Shown one piece after another: positions 52,441 through 62,600 of a DNA stretch of 64,000 nt. Position 1 is the stretch's first letter. Every line of letters starts with the position of its first letter. Source of the stretch: Kuenenia sp039794105 (lineage in GTDB: Bacteria; Planctomycetota; Brocadiia; Brocadiales; Brocadiaceae); assembly GCF_039794105.1 (NCBI RefSeq), contig NZ_JBDIWA010000015.1, positions 14,090 through 78,089 of the forward strand, read 5' to 3'. The notes beneath the pieces are model-generated. The model searched no databases, was not told where the DNA came from, and worked only from the letters and a program-made list of their open reading frames with translations. Both the position numbers and the translations under genes were made by a program.

Positions 52441-53496
52441 CTAAACATTAACTTTCAGCAGGTCTTTTAGATTTTTTATTAAAAGGTCAATTTCTTCCTC
52501 CGTTCCTATCGTAATGCGCAGGCAATCGTCAAGCCGTCTTATGTTAAAGTATCTTACCAAAATCTTCCGCTTTCTTAATTCATTATATAAATTATGTGCA
52601 GAAACCCCCTTCATACATCGGGCTAAAACAAAATTGGTGTGAGATGGATAAATAAAAAATCCCATTCCTTCCAACGCCTTTGAAAGAGACTCCCTTGTTT
52701 TTCTGATTTTCACAACATGCCCCATCATGGTCTTTTGATCTTCCATAGCTGCGACTGCGGCTACTATGCCTAACCGGTCAACATTATATGAGTCTTTTAC
52801 TTTCATCATCCCTTGTATAAGAGATTCTTGCGCTACGCAAAAACCAAACCGAATGCCTGCAAGTGAATATGATTTTGAGAGTGTACGCAAAAGGAGTACA
52901 TTGTCATGCCGTTCTACCAATGACAGGCAGTTCTCATCAGAAAAATCCGCATATGCTTCATCAATAACAAGCACTCCATCAATTTTCGACGCCAGTCTTG
53001 ATATTTCCCGGGGAGAAATCATTGTGCCCGAAGGCGAATTGGGGTTTGCGATAAAAGAAACTTTTGCCCCTTTTACGATGAAATCTTCAGGGAGGGTATA
53101 ATCCTCCGCAAAATCAATCATACATGCAGCGCCGTTTTGTAATTCAGAAAGGGTTTTATAGAGCATGTAGGAAGGGTAGGGAAAGACTATTTTATCACCA
53201 GGCCCTGCAAAACTGCGAACTATTATAGAAAGAAGATCGTCCGATCCGTTCCCGGCCATGACACGTTCCGGTTTTGTTTTAAGTACTTCCGCAATTTTTA
53301 ATCGCGCCGCCATTGCGACCGGGTCAGGATACAAACGAAGCGTTTCGTTTAATGAATTACGTATTGCTTCCAAAACATGCTGTGACGGCGGATAGGGATT
53401 TTCATTTGTATTTAGCTTTGTGTAAACACCATCCCTTGGTTGTTCACCCGGTATATAACCGGTCATTTTTTCAATGTGTTCTTTAAAATAACTCAA
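52441..53496 (-). CDS. hisC: Histidinol-phosphate aminotransferase
   Basis: 351 residues, TTG start at 53496 with SD GGAG 7 nt upstream. Fold-type I PLP enzyme: NENPYPPS, GNGSDDLLSIIVRSF, NPNSPSGT, VIDEAYADFS, and the PLP lysine in LRTLSKSYSLAGIRFGF. It converts imidazole-acetol phosphate to histidinol phosphate. 56 nt downstream of hisD, same operon. Confidence 0.94.
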   Translation of the reverse strand: MSYFKEHIEKMTGYIPGEQPRDGVYTKLNTNENPYPPSQHVLEAIRNSLNETLRLYPDPVAMAARLKIAEVLKTKPERVMAGNGSDDLLSIIVRSFAGPGDKIVFPYPSYMLYKTLSELQNGAACMIDFAEDYTLPEDFIVKGAKVSFIANPNSPSGTMISPREISRLASKIDGVLVIDEAYADFSDENCLSLVERHDNVLLLRTLSKSYSLAGIRFGFCVAQESLIQGMMKVKDSYNVDRLGIVAAVAAMEDQKTMMGHVVKIRKTRESLSKALEGMGFFIYPSHTNFVLARCMKGVSAHNLYNELRKRKILVRYFNIRRLDDCLRITIGTEEEIDLLIKNLKDLLKVNV

Positions 53497-53552
53497 GAGA
53501 ATGCTCCAATGAATAAAACAGTAGTGATAGTGAGTCGCGAACTACGTTACTT

Positions 53553-54875
53553 TCAACGCACGGACGGCTTTTTCCCGCCTGTAGCCAATCTGATTTTAAC
53601 CGATTTTGCATGCGCATCAAGTCCCTCAGATGCTGAAATTTCAGACACATCCTGCTGTACGCTCCTCAGCGCTGATTGTGAATAGGTGATAACACTTGTC
53701 CTCTTAATGAAATCATTTGCCGATAAGCCGGATGAAAAACGCGCAGTGCCTCCGGTAGGGAGCACATGCGATGGTCCGGCGATATAATCTCCCAGAGCCA
53801 CAGGAGTGTAATCTCCCACAAATACCGCCCCGGCGTGTTTAATGCCTGATAACACGGATTTTGGATTCTGCGTCATAATCTGTAAATGCTCGGGAGCAAT
53901 GGCATTGGAGAGCGCTATGCATTCGTTCATATTTTTTGCGATAAAAATTACTCCATATTTGCTGAGGCATTCATTTGTGCCGGCAGAACGACTGAGTGTT
54001 TTTATCTGCAGGGTTATTTCTGCTACAACCTGTTTTGCCAACAGTTTTGAAGAAGTAACTAAAAGAGAAATACCAGGCGTGTGTTCCGCCTGAGAAAGCA
54101 AATCAGAAGCTATATATGATGGGTTTGCATGGTTATCGGCAATAATTAACACCTCGCTCGGACCAGCAAGCATGTCTATTCCCGCATATCCGAAAATTTC
54201 TTTTTTGGCAAGCGTCACAAACACATTTCCAGGGCCTACAATTTTGTCCACCCTTGGAATGGTTTTCGTTCCAAAGGCAAGCGCAGCAATTGCCTGAACA
54301 CCGCCGATTTTGTATATCTCACTAACGCCCGCCTCTTTTGCCGCCACCAATCTCTCCGGAGGAATATTACCGTCTTCCTTTGGGGGAGAAACCATGACTA
54401 TTTTCTCCACTCCGGCAACCTGGGCTGGAATGGCGTTCATCAATACGGTAGAAGGGTACGAAGCCGCCCCCCCGGGAACATATATCCCTGCGCTGTCTAT
54501 TGGGGTATAGAGTGTATCAAGAATCACCCCTTTAGACCTTAGTTGTTTTACGTTTTGAATGCGAATATGGTTCTGATATGTTTGAATATTTTTTATTGCA
54601 AGGCGTATTGCCTTTATAAATTTACCGGTTACATATTTATAAGCGTCTTCAATTTCCTCTTCTTTTACCCTGAATTGTTCCGGCGAAAGAAGCGCCTTGT
54701 CAAAACGTTTGCCATATACGGCAATGGCCTTGTCTCCATTTTTTTTTACATCCTGAATGATTTTGAGTACGGTTGTTCTGATATCTGAAGAACTATTTAA
54801 AGGGTCTAAGCCTTGTTTGATTTTTTCGATCTCCAGGCTTGCATCGCATTCCCATGTTTTAAGTATCCGCATCAT
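53553..54875 (-). CDS. hisD: Histidinol dehydrogenase
   Basis: 440 residues, full length. Motifs: YVPGGAASYPSTVLMNAIPA, GPGNVFVTLAKKEIFG, AGPSEVLIIAD, DLLSQAEHTPG (zinc/substrate ligands Gln and His) and AIAPEHLQIMT. It carries out the last two oxidations of histidine synthesis with NAD+ and Zn2+. First gene of the hisD-hisC pair; no other his genes are here. Confidence 0.96.
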   Translation of the reverse strand: MMRILKTWECDASLEIEKIKQGLDPLNSSSDIRTTVLKIIQDVKKNGDKAIAVYGKRFDKALLSPEQFRVKEEEIEDAYKYVTGKFIKAIRLAIKNIQTYQNHIRIQNVKQLRSKGVILDTLYTPIDSAGIYVPGGAASYPSTVLMNAIPAQVAGVEKIVMVSPPKEDGNIPPERLVAAKEAGVSEIYKIGGVQAIAALAFGTKTIPRVDKIVGPGNVFVTLAKKEIFGYAGIDMLAGPSEVLIIADNHANPSYIASDLLSQAEHTPGISLLVTSSKLLAKQVVAEITLQIKTLSRSAGTNECLSKYGVIFIAKNMNECIALSNAIAPEHLQIMTQNPKSVLSGIKHAGAVFVGDYTPVALGDYIAGPSHVLPTGGTARFSSGLSANDFIKRTSVITYSQSALRSVQQDVSEISASEGLDAHAKSVKIRLATGGKKPSVR

Positions 54876-54893
54876 TCATTATCCAAAAAATTA

Positions 54894-55065
54894 ACGAGGC
54901 CGGTGGCCTCGTGTTATAAAGACATAGAAAATATTGAAAAAAATTATATTTCCTACGGTAAATGTTGTCAAGGAAAATGAAAAGACGTCATCAAAAGCAA
55001 GGACTGGTCATTCATGGATATTGTTTGATGCCGGATTATTGTCACCTTGAAGTAAGGAATCCGGC
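54894..55065. other. Divergent hisD/udp intergenic region with two hairpins
   Basis: In 54876-55264 there are two hairpins: ACGAGGCC-GGT-GGCCTCGT (54894-54912) and GCCGGATT...AATCCGGC (55030-55037/55058-55065). The first lies ~20 nt upstream of hisD in its leader. Neither resembles a T-box or a known histidine leader peptide. The rest is featureless. Confidence 0.4.
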
Positions 55066-55264
55066 CATTACTACTTGAAACAAATAAGCTTGCAAATCAG
55101 AAATAGGGTTTCTATAATGCAAACATGCCACTGGTAAAATGATCAATCCCGGCAAAATTGTACAAACATCTCAACCAGTTAAATTGGGCATTTTCAGCTA
55201 TTTCCCCCTCCTTCGCTTAAATAATTCCGCTTGTATAAAGGCTAATAGCATATAAATAAGTACC

Positions 55265-56053
55265 ATGGATAATGTTTACCACTTAGACCTGAATAGCAAA
55301 AACATACAAGGGGCGAAGATCGCTTTATTGCCAGGCGACCCCTTTCGGTCCCAAATTATTGCAGAGAGCATTTCGAAGACATACGGAACCGGCAACGAGA
55401 GACTCGCCTGGAAACGCGAGTACTGCTCATATCTTGCTGAGGTGAATGGACAAAAAATCCTCATTACCTCAACGGGAATCGGGGGACCCTCCGCATCAAT
55501 CGCCGTAGACGAGTTGGCACAATTGGGGATACAAACTTTTATCAGAGTGGGAACATCAGGTGCAATACAGGAATATATCGATATTGGAGACGTTATTATC
55601 ACTTCCGGTGCAGTCAGGCTGGATGGCGCATCAACGCATTATGCCCCCATTGAATACCCCGCGGTTGCCAACCATGAAATTATTTATTCACTGATAGAAG
55701 GCACAAAAGATTCCCGGATAAAATATCATGTCGGTATCACCGCATCATCGGATACTTTTTATCAGGGCGAAGAAAGAAGCGATTCGTTTAGAAAATATAC
55801 CTTAAGAAAATTTCAGGGAATAACAAAGGAATTGCAGTCCCTCAATGTGCTCAATTACGAAATGGAGGCGTCCACGGTATTAACCCTCACCGCATCCATG
55901 GGACTAAAAGGAGGATGTATTACCGGAGTTGTAAATAAAAGAGACATGGAGAAGATAACGGAACAATGTCTTAAAACAGGGGAAACTCATTTAATTAAAG
56001 CAGCAATCGCATCCCTGAAATATCTGACAGATCTATCAGTACCTTATCAGTAA
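55265..56053 (+). CDS. udp: Uridine phosphorylase
   Basis: 262 residues. NP-I family: KIALLPGDPFRSQIIAE, STGIGGPSASIAVDEL, RVGTSGAIQEYIDIGDVII, and NYEMEASTVLTLTASMGL, which carries the uridine/ribose-contacting E-M-E type motif (EMEAS). It splits uridine to uracil and ribose-1-phosphate. Single gene with no clear SD. Udp is favoured over DeoD by the length and the VYHLDL N-terminus. Confidence 0.88.
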   Translation: MDNVYHLDLNSKNIQGAKIALLPGDPFRSQIIAESISKTYGTGNERLAWKREYCSYLAEVNGQKILITSTGIGGPSASIAVDELAQLGIQTFIRVGTSGAIQEYIDIGDVIITSGAVRLDGASTHYAPIEYPAVANHEIIYSLIEGTKDSRIKYHVGITASSDTFYQGEERSDSFRKYTLRKFQGITKELQSLNVLNYEMEASTVLTLTASMGLKGGCITGVVNKRDMEKITEQCLKTGETHLIKAAIASLKYLTDLSVPYQ

Positions 56054-56084
56054 TTTCATTACATTTTTTGGCAAAATATTTAAT

Positions 56085-56163
56085 TGTTCAATCTGCAATT
56101 GGCAGTCGGCAAATTGCAGATTGAGGACTGAGGATTGCCGATTGAGGATTGATAATTGAGGAC
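56085..56163. repeat. Degenerate GATTGAG-type repeat before era
   Basis: Includes TTGCAGATTGAGGACTGAGG and further GATTGAG/GATTGCC units. It shares the AAATTGCAGATTGAGGA string with the array at 24090-24115. It ends ~55 bp before the era start. Confidence 0.6.
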
Positions 56164-56218
56164 TGTTTTCCGAAACATCTTATTATAAACATTTAAAAAA
56201 AAGAGAAGATTGCTATTT

Positions 56219-57115
56219 ATGCAAAACAAAAAAGATTTCAGATCAGGATATGTTGCGGTAATAGGGGAGCCAAACGTAGGCAAATCCACCCTCATTAACA
56301 ATTATATGGGGTGTAAATTATCCATCGTTACCCATAAACCCCAAACGACAAGAAAAAAGATTATGGGCATATTAACGAAGGAGAACTATCAGATTATCTT
56401 TTTTGATACTCCGGGCATTATAGAACCAACATACGAACTACAAAAATACATGGTGAAAACCGCTTACAGTGTTATTAAAGAAGCGGATATACTCCTTATG
56501 ATGGTGGAACCTTTTAAACAACCTGCAAAAATACACAGAGACGTAGTGAAGAAACTCGCCGCCTTTAACAAGCCGATACTGCTGGTAATTAATAAAGTGG
56601 ATATGGTAGAAAAGGATAAACTCCTTCCCATTATCGCTTCATATAATACGTTAATGAAGTTTTCCGAAATTATTCCCATTTCTGCAAAGGAAGGAACTAA
56701 CCTTGAACGCCTGCTTTCTCTTATTGTGCAGTATTTGCCAGAAGGCGAGCCGCTGTATCCTGAGGATTCTATTACCGATTACAATGAGAGATTCCTTGCC
56801 GCCGAAATTATCAGGGAAAAGGTCTTTGAGTTTTATGGAGAAGAAATTCCTTATTCTGCAACGGTGGAAATCGAAGAATTCAAGGAGAGGGAAAAAGGCA
56901 GGGACTATATCAAGGCGATTATCTATGTTGAACGGAAATCGCAGAAGGGAATTATTATCGGCGAAGAGGGCAAGGCAATCAAGCACGTGGGCGTCATTGC
57001 ACGAAAAGATATCGAGGATCAACTGGGAAGGGAAGTATTTCTTGAACTGCACGTCAAGGTCATGGAAAAATGGCGAAAAGATACACATAAGTTAAAAAGG
57101 TTGGGTTATCAATAA
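56219..57115 (+). CDS. era: GTPase Era
   Basis: 298 residues from ATG 56219 (a TTG at 56210 is possible but less likely). G1 GEPNVGKST, G2 region HKPQTTRKKIMG, G3 DTPG, G4 NKVD, G5 SAKEG, then the C-terminal KH domain with IIGEEGKAIKHVG. Era binds the 3' end of 16S rRNA and aids 30S assembly. First gene of an operon with the DUF2851 and DUF374 genes. Confidence 0.96.
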   Translation: MQNKKDFRSGYVAVIGEPNVGKSTLINNYMGCKLSIVTHKPQTTRKKIMGILTKENYQIIFFDTPGIIEPTYELQKYMVKTAYSVIKEADILLMMVEPFKQPAKIHRDVVKKLAAFNKPILLVINKVDMVEKDKLLPIIASYNTLMKFSEIIPISAKEGTNLERLLSLIVQYLPEGEPLYPEDSITDYNERFLAAEIIREKVFEFYGEEIPYSATVEIEEFKEREKGRDYIKAIIYVERKSQKGIIIGEEGKAIKHVGVIARKDIEDQLGREVFLELHVKVMEKWRKDTHKLKRLGYQ

Positions 57116-57117
57116 CA

Positions 57118-58683
57118 ATGTTGGATATTGAATCGTTTTCCACAGAAAATTTTTCGACGGCTTACCGTAATATAGTTGCCATGTGCAGCGCTGCCGCACG
57201 TCATGAAAACATCTCTTTCATACTGGAAGGCACGGAAAAATTAATAAAGGAAGAACTTGTCCGGTGTATCTGGTTCGGACAACACATTGAAAAGGAAAAT
57301 TTGCGCACGGACGATGGCCTCCGCCTGGAAATCCTTTCTCCGGGATGGTGGAACAATGAAGAAGGGCCTGATTTCAAACATGCGGAGTTTTTTCTGGAAG
57401 GAAAGGGATTGATAAGAGGCAGTGTCGAAATCCATGTATTTGCCTCCGACTGGATACATCACAAACATGAAAACCAAAAAACCTACGACGCCGTATGCCT
57501 GCACGTGGTTATGTGGAATGATCTGAAGGGGAGATGCGTCAAAAACTTCTCCGGAAAAGTAATCCCCCAAATAACATTATCACTCTATCTGGAGGCAGAA
57601 CTTGATGAGATAATTGAAACCATTGATGTTGGATCTTACATCGGCAACAAACAGGTTATCCCGGGATATTGCAACCTGGAGATGCGAAAACAAAAAATAA
57701 CACAACAGTGGATCGGGGGTTTTCTTGATTACGCAGGAGATGAACGCATCCTTCAAAAGGCAAAAAAATATGAAAAATGGATTGAAAACAAACCTTTCGA
57801 ACGGGTTCTTTATGAAGCAATAATGGAATCGCTGGGATACAAAAACAATAAGAAACCTTTTCTGATGCTGGCCTCACTCGTTACTGCAGAAACGATTCAA
57901 TCTTTTGTGCCGGAATATACTCCTGCTCAGGAGAAAAAAATCATAGCCCAGTCCCTCTTGCTCGGTATGGCAGGATTATTACCCATGAATGAGGAGGAGA
58001 CAAAAAGATTTGATGATGAAACCATACAGTATTTTGACCGTATTTTCTCAACATGGCAGGGCATAAAAACAAAAATACCTCAGACGCCCCTGACCAGGGA
58101 AAACTGGTCGTATACAGGGATCAGGCCTGCAAATTTTCCCGACAGGAGAATTGTTGCCATTGCCAACATCCTATCGGAACACCTTGACAATGGACTATTC
58201 CGGTATATATTGCGTATCTTCCAAAAAAGAGATGCTACGAAAAAAAACACACGGCGATTTAAATCATTCGTCAATGAACTCCTTTCTCCCTTTCTGGAAA
58301 CCCATGACGCATATTGGTCGTATCGTTACACCCCAGGTGGCAAGAAGCTGAACAAACCGCAAAAACTCCTTGGAAAAGAAAGGACGTCAAACATTTTTGT
58401 TAATGTGATCATCCCGGTCATGTTCGTATACGCAAGAAAGCATAACGACAAGGCATTAGAAGAAAGATTACACTACATTTACAGAAACTACACACCTCAT
58501 CCTTCCACCAGCGTTACAAAATTTATGGGTACTCGTATATTTGGAACATCAATGGTTTCAAATAAAGTGATACATTCCGCAAGAAGACAGCAAGGGCTTT
58601 ATCAGTTGTTTAAGGACTTTTGTGAAAACGATACGATTAGTTGTAACAAATGCGCCTTATATGCAGCCATGAACAAAGAATAA
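57118..58683 (+). CDS. DUF2851 family protein
   Basis: 521 residues. Family block: LRLEILSPGWWNNEEGPDFKHAEFFLEG, GSVEIHVFASDWIHHKHE, YDAVCLHVVMWND. A Cys-rich end (CENDTISCNKC) is visible. Cytosolic. Function unknown; known from Bacteroidetes, Chlorobi and planctomycetes. It begins two bases after the era stop, so expression is coupled to era. Confidence 0.85.
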   Translation: MLDIESFSTENFSTAYRNIVAMCSAAARHENISFILEGTEKLIKEELVRCIWFGQHIEKENLRTDDGLRLEILSPGWWNNEEGPDFKHAEFFLEGKGLIRGSVEIHVFASDWIHHKHENQKTYDAVCLHVVMWNDLKGRCVKNFSGKVIPQITLSLYLEAELDEIIETIDVGSYIGNKQVIPGYCNLEMRKQKITQQWIGGFLDYAGDERILQKAKKYEKWIENKPFERVLYEAIMESLGYKNNKKPFLMLASLVTAETIQSFVPEYTPAQEKKIIAQSLLLGMAGLLPMNEEETKRFDDETIQYFDRIFSTWQGIKTKIPQTPLTRENWSYTGIRPANFPDRRIVAIANILSEHLDNGLFRYILRIFQKRDATKKNTRRFKSFVNELLSPFLETHDAYWSYRYTPGGKKLNKPQKLLGKERTSNIFVNVIIPVMFVYARKHNDKALEERLHYIYRNYTPHPSTSVTKFMGTRIFGTSMVSNKVIHSARRQQGLYQLFKDFCENDTISCNKCALYAAMNKE

Positions 58684-58708
58684 CGTATTTAAAAAACAGA
58701 GTGCCAAA

Positions 58709-59353
58709 ATGAAAAACCTAAAGTTCTACATTACAGGGATACTTGGCTGTTTTTTAATCAGGATATTGCTATTTACCCTGCGAATAGAACATGAACCAGA
58801 GGGAAGTCTGGAAAAGATAAAAAAGTCATTAAATATTTATACTGTTTGGCATTGCACACTGCTTTGCCTTGCATATATTGGCCGTAATACAAATGTACAA
58901 GTACTTGTCAGCCAGCATTCTGATGGTGAATACATTGCAAGGGTAATTAAAAGGCTTGGCTTCAGCGTTATCAGAGGCTCTACCACCCGGGGAGGCGCCA
59001 GGGCGGTAAAGGCGCTAATGGATAAAACAAAGGCAGGGTACTCAATTGCAATTACCCCTGACGGACCCAGAGGGCCGCGATGCGTGGTGCAATCAGGATG
59101 TATATACCTTGGCAAAAAAACAGGCGTACCCATTCTCCCTGTTACGGTCGGAATGTCAAATTACTGGAAACTTCCAAGTTGGGACAAATTTCGCATACCA
59201 AAGCCGTTTTCCCGTGTGTTAATACTCTATGGCAAACCCTTGTTTATCCCCCCACAACTTAACGATGAAGAAATGGAAGCATACCGTCTATTGCTGGAAA
59301 GAACCATGTGCGAAATGATGGAAAAAGCAGATTTACTGGCACAGCAAAAATAA
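58709..59353 (+). CDS. DUF374 / lysophospholipid acyltransferase-like protein
   Basis: 214 residues. N-terminal membrane anchor (FYITGILGCFLIRILLF), then VLVSQHSDGEYIARVIKRLGF, RGSTTRGGARAVKALM, ITPDGPRGPRCVVQSGCIYL and GVPILPV, the hallmarks of DUF374 proteins related to LpxL/PlsC acyltransferases. The acceptor is unknown, probably a lipid A or lysophospholipid precursor at the inner membrane (inference). 25 nt after the DUF2851 gene, probably the same operon. Confidence 0.85.
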   Translation: MKNLKFYITGILGCFLIRILLFTLRIEHEPEGSLEKIKKSLNIYTVWHCTLLCLAYIGRNTNVQVLVSQHSDGEYIARVIKRLGFSVIRGSTTRGGARAVKALMDKTKAGYSIAITPDGPRGPRCVVQSGCIYLGKKTGVPILPVTVGMSNYWKLPSWDKFRIPKPFSRVLILYGKPLFIPPQLNDEEMEAYRLLLERTMCEMMEKADLLAQQK

Positions 59354-59411
59354 CCTGTGTTTAGTACCTTCTCAATAGTTTCTTTGTATTTTTTGGGAAG
59401 TGTCCCTACAT

Positions 59412-59573
59412 TTACTTTTTATTTAGCTCATTGTAAAGGGCGATTTGTTCTTCCACGCTAAGCTGTCTCGGTTTTTTCTTGTTGCACAAGCACATGGAAC
59501 AGCGTTCATCGCTGCAAAACTGGCAACTAAAGCAGTCGTCACACGGATGTTTTTTGTCTTTACAATTTCCCAT
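59412..59573 (-). CDS. Cysteine-rich micro-protein
   Basis: 53 residues from ATG 59573 (an upstream ATG at 59615 is possible; neither has an ideally placed SD). Eight or nine cysteines in HPCDDCFSCQFCSDERCSMC + LC, followed by an acidic/helical tail (SVEEQIALYNELNKK). The C-x2-C-x2-C-x2-C spacing suggests zinc or an Fe-S cluster. No homologue with a known function is recalled. It lies just downstream of the SPOR/TPR gene. Confidence 0.55.
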   Translation of the reverse strand: MGNCKDKKHPCDDCFSCQFCSDERCSMCLCNKKKPRQLSVEEQIALYNELNKK

Positions 59574-59639
59574 TATCGTATAACCATGCCTGCCCGGAAA
59601 CTCCTGATGGCGCAAAGATTTAAAATACCTTTTAAACTA

Positions 59640-62600
59640 CTATCCCTCACCTAGCAAACTGCTCAGGAAGATTCTTCCTAACACTGTTGAAATATTCTTC
59701 AGTTCTCCGGGGGGCAGCGCATAAAAACCTTTCCGCATCACTTCTTTATCACACCGCAATGATGCGTCAAAAATATCATTTATTCCATCATCCCGGATAA
59801 TCTCAAATCTCTCCCCTTTTTCATCCTCTCCCTGATACGGCACTATTTTCCCCATGACATAATTCTTCAGACTCTCTTTAAAATCTTTATGTGACGCCGC
59901 CATTAAACGATCCGTTGTCGCTCTGCCAAATTTTCTAAAATACATTACTTTGTCTTCAACACTAAGCGCATGGTCCATTGACGCCGGCAAATCCATCGCA
60001 AGATACCTGTTCACCCTTCCTGACAACGGGCGTAAAAAATCTCCATTTCCGCTGCCTCCTTTTACGCCGCTAAATCCAGTAAAAACAAACGATGTCCCCC
60101 GTTTCCACTTCCCAGTAGTTTGGTCAAAGGAATAGCCAATTGCGCCAGCATCCTGTTCAGGCATTTCACGGCTAATGCCTTCCATTCCACCGCCGGATTC
60201 ATCATAAAAGGCAACCTGTTCCAAATAGGGAAAGAAATGACTCTCTCCCCTGCAATTCATAGTAAATGCATCCTGCAGAAACATTGACTGTTGTGTTTCT
60301 TTTGCCTCAAACCTCTTTGACCGCCACTCCCAACAATCGCTGTAATCCCCCGGCATACGCCGGTTAACCATTGCATACACCATGTCGGATTGTTTCTTAC
60401 ACTGCGCCCAGTGATTAACGAGTTCTCTTTCCCGGCGGGCAATGGCGTCAGATGGCCTTGTTTTTAAATAGAGATCATACCATTTCCGCGATTCCTCAAA
60501 TTCGTGCGTCTGCCTGTTCAGTTTCCCCATCCATATCATAGCCCGGGTATCTCTGGAATTTGATTCCCACATCGTCAAAAATTGTTTCTTTGCCATTTCA
60601 TACTCTTCGTGCAAAGCCAGGAACCTTGCATACTGGTACTGAATGCCGGTATTTTCGGGATATAATTCCACGGCGTCATTCAGCCAGTTTTTTGCAAACT
60701 GGTAATATTTCCCCCCCCGCCCTTTGTCAAAATCTCCCGCCTTATCCATGATTAACTGAAAGAGGGAGAGAGAGATCTGATTATTTAAGAGATATTCCGT
60801 TACTATATTATTTGCAAGAAAGTAGTCGCCGTAATGAATATTTGCCATTGCTATCGCTGTTATGACACGCGTGTTTTTTGTCAAATCCTCCGGCAATTCC
60901 ATGATTATCCTGTAAAACGCCTCTCTTTCAATGCCGCATTTCACCACATTTTCCAGATAACGGGACATTTCCTGGCGGGGTAGATTCGATAGTTGTATTT
61001 CATCACATACTTCTTTCGCCTTCTTTTTATTGTTCATTGCCATGAAACATTCCATCATGCCCAGTTTATATGATGCATCTTCACGCATACGATAGAGTTG
61101 TTCATAAACCTCCAGCGCCTCCTGAAAATTCCCTGCTCTATATTCAGCCATCGCCAACTGCTCCGTTATGTCCGCATTATTATGCCCGGACAGTTCATCC
61201 GCAATCTTCCAGGCATGAAGCATGCGGAGGGCAGTCACCTTTGATGCATCAAAGAATAATTCATCCTCAAAGAACTGCTGCGGCATCGTATCAGACCAAG
61301 AAGAAGATTCCGCCAGTGATGCTCCAAGCGCCTGAATGGATTGGTAATGTTCTTCCATTTGTCCACTGGAAGCGAACAACGATATTGAAAAAACCGCCGA
61401 ACCATAATCGGCGTTCTCCAGCGCTGCTAACAATTCGACGCCTTCGTAAGCATAGAGCAAAACGGAAAGCATTGCGGCGGTGTATTTTTCTTTCTGCGTT
61501 CCCAACAACACCCCAATATCTCTTTCTGCCTCCCGATGCAAGCCCGCTTTGATTTGCGAAAGTATCCGCAATGCCGACACCCTTGATTTAGGAAAAGATT
61601 CATCCTCGCCCCATTTTTGCAATAATGAATCGGATTTTTCGATAAGCGCCTCGTAATCTTCCAAGCCATAATAACATTCCAGTTCAATAAGCTGCGCCTT
61701 GTAATCATTACCGGTATTTTGTTCAAAAGCCTGCAACATTGACAATGCCGTTTCATAATTTTTTACAATAGAGAAAAGCCCTGCCTTTGCAATATTCAGT
61801 GCGCTACTGGTCTCCGGCGTGTTTTCAAATTGACGCAAAATTTCCATACTGTTCTCCGGCATATCCAGGAAAGCATATTGAAGAGACAGCTCCCCTGCGA
61901 TAAGGCTATTCGCGCCGTCCATTTCCAATGCCTGTTCCAGAACCTGAACAGCCGCTTCCTGTTTCTTATTGGCAGTTAATGTGTTCACTATGGTGAAAAG
62001 AGTCTTCCCCCACCGCTCCGAAGCGATCTCCATACCTCTCCATAAACATAGCGCTTTCTCTGTCTCCTCCAAAGACAAATACATCTCCACCAGGAAATCC
62101 CGCCGGTCATCGGACATTTCTATTTTGTCTATTCCTTCTTTTACCGCCTTTGACAGCAGCGACCATTCCTGCGCTGATGAAAGGGCTTTAAAATACCCAA
62201 ACCAGATATCGCCATTTTCCGGCCATCTACTGATCAAATCCTGATAGAGAACAATAGCGCCCCCATAATTCCCCAGCCAAAACTCAAGGTCGGCGCGAAG
62301 TTGCAACATCTTCAATGTATCGCTTTCCTTTGGCATATGGGCAAGTATCATCCTCGCCTCCCTAAATTGCCGGGTTTGCACGAGTATGTTCAATTTCAAA
62401 CACAAGACCTCCTTGTTGGAAGGATCAAAAAATAACATCGTGTCGCACAATTCAAGTGCTTCGTCAAATTGTCCTGTTCTGAAAAAAGCGTCTGCAAGTT
62501 TTTCTAACGCATAATTCTTCTCCTTTAGCTCATTTAATAAGGGAACAGCCTTTGTGGTGTCATTTTGCATCACGAAACAACACGCCTTGCCCAGTTTTGC

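Noticed and set aside
61070..61552. 160-codon plus-strand frame inside the SPOR/TPR gene
   Set aside because: Antisense shadow; Pro/His-rich composition with no recognisable fold.
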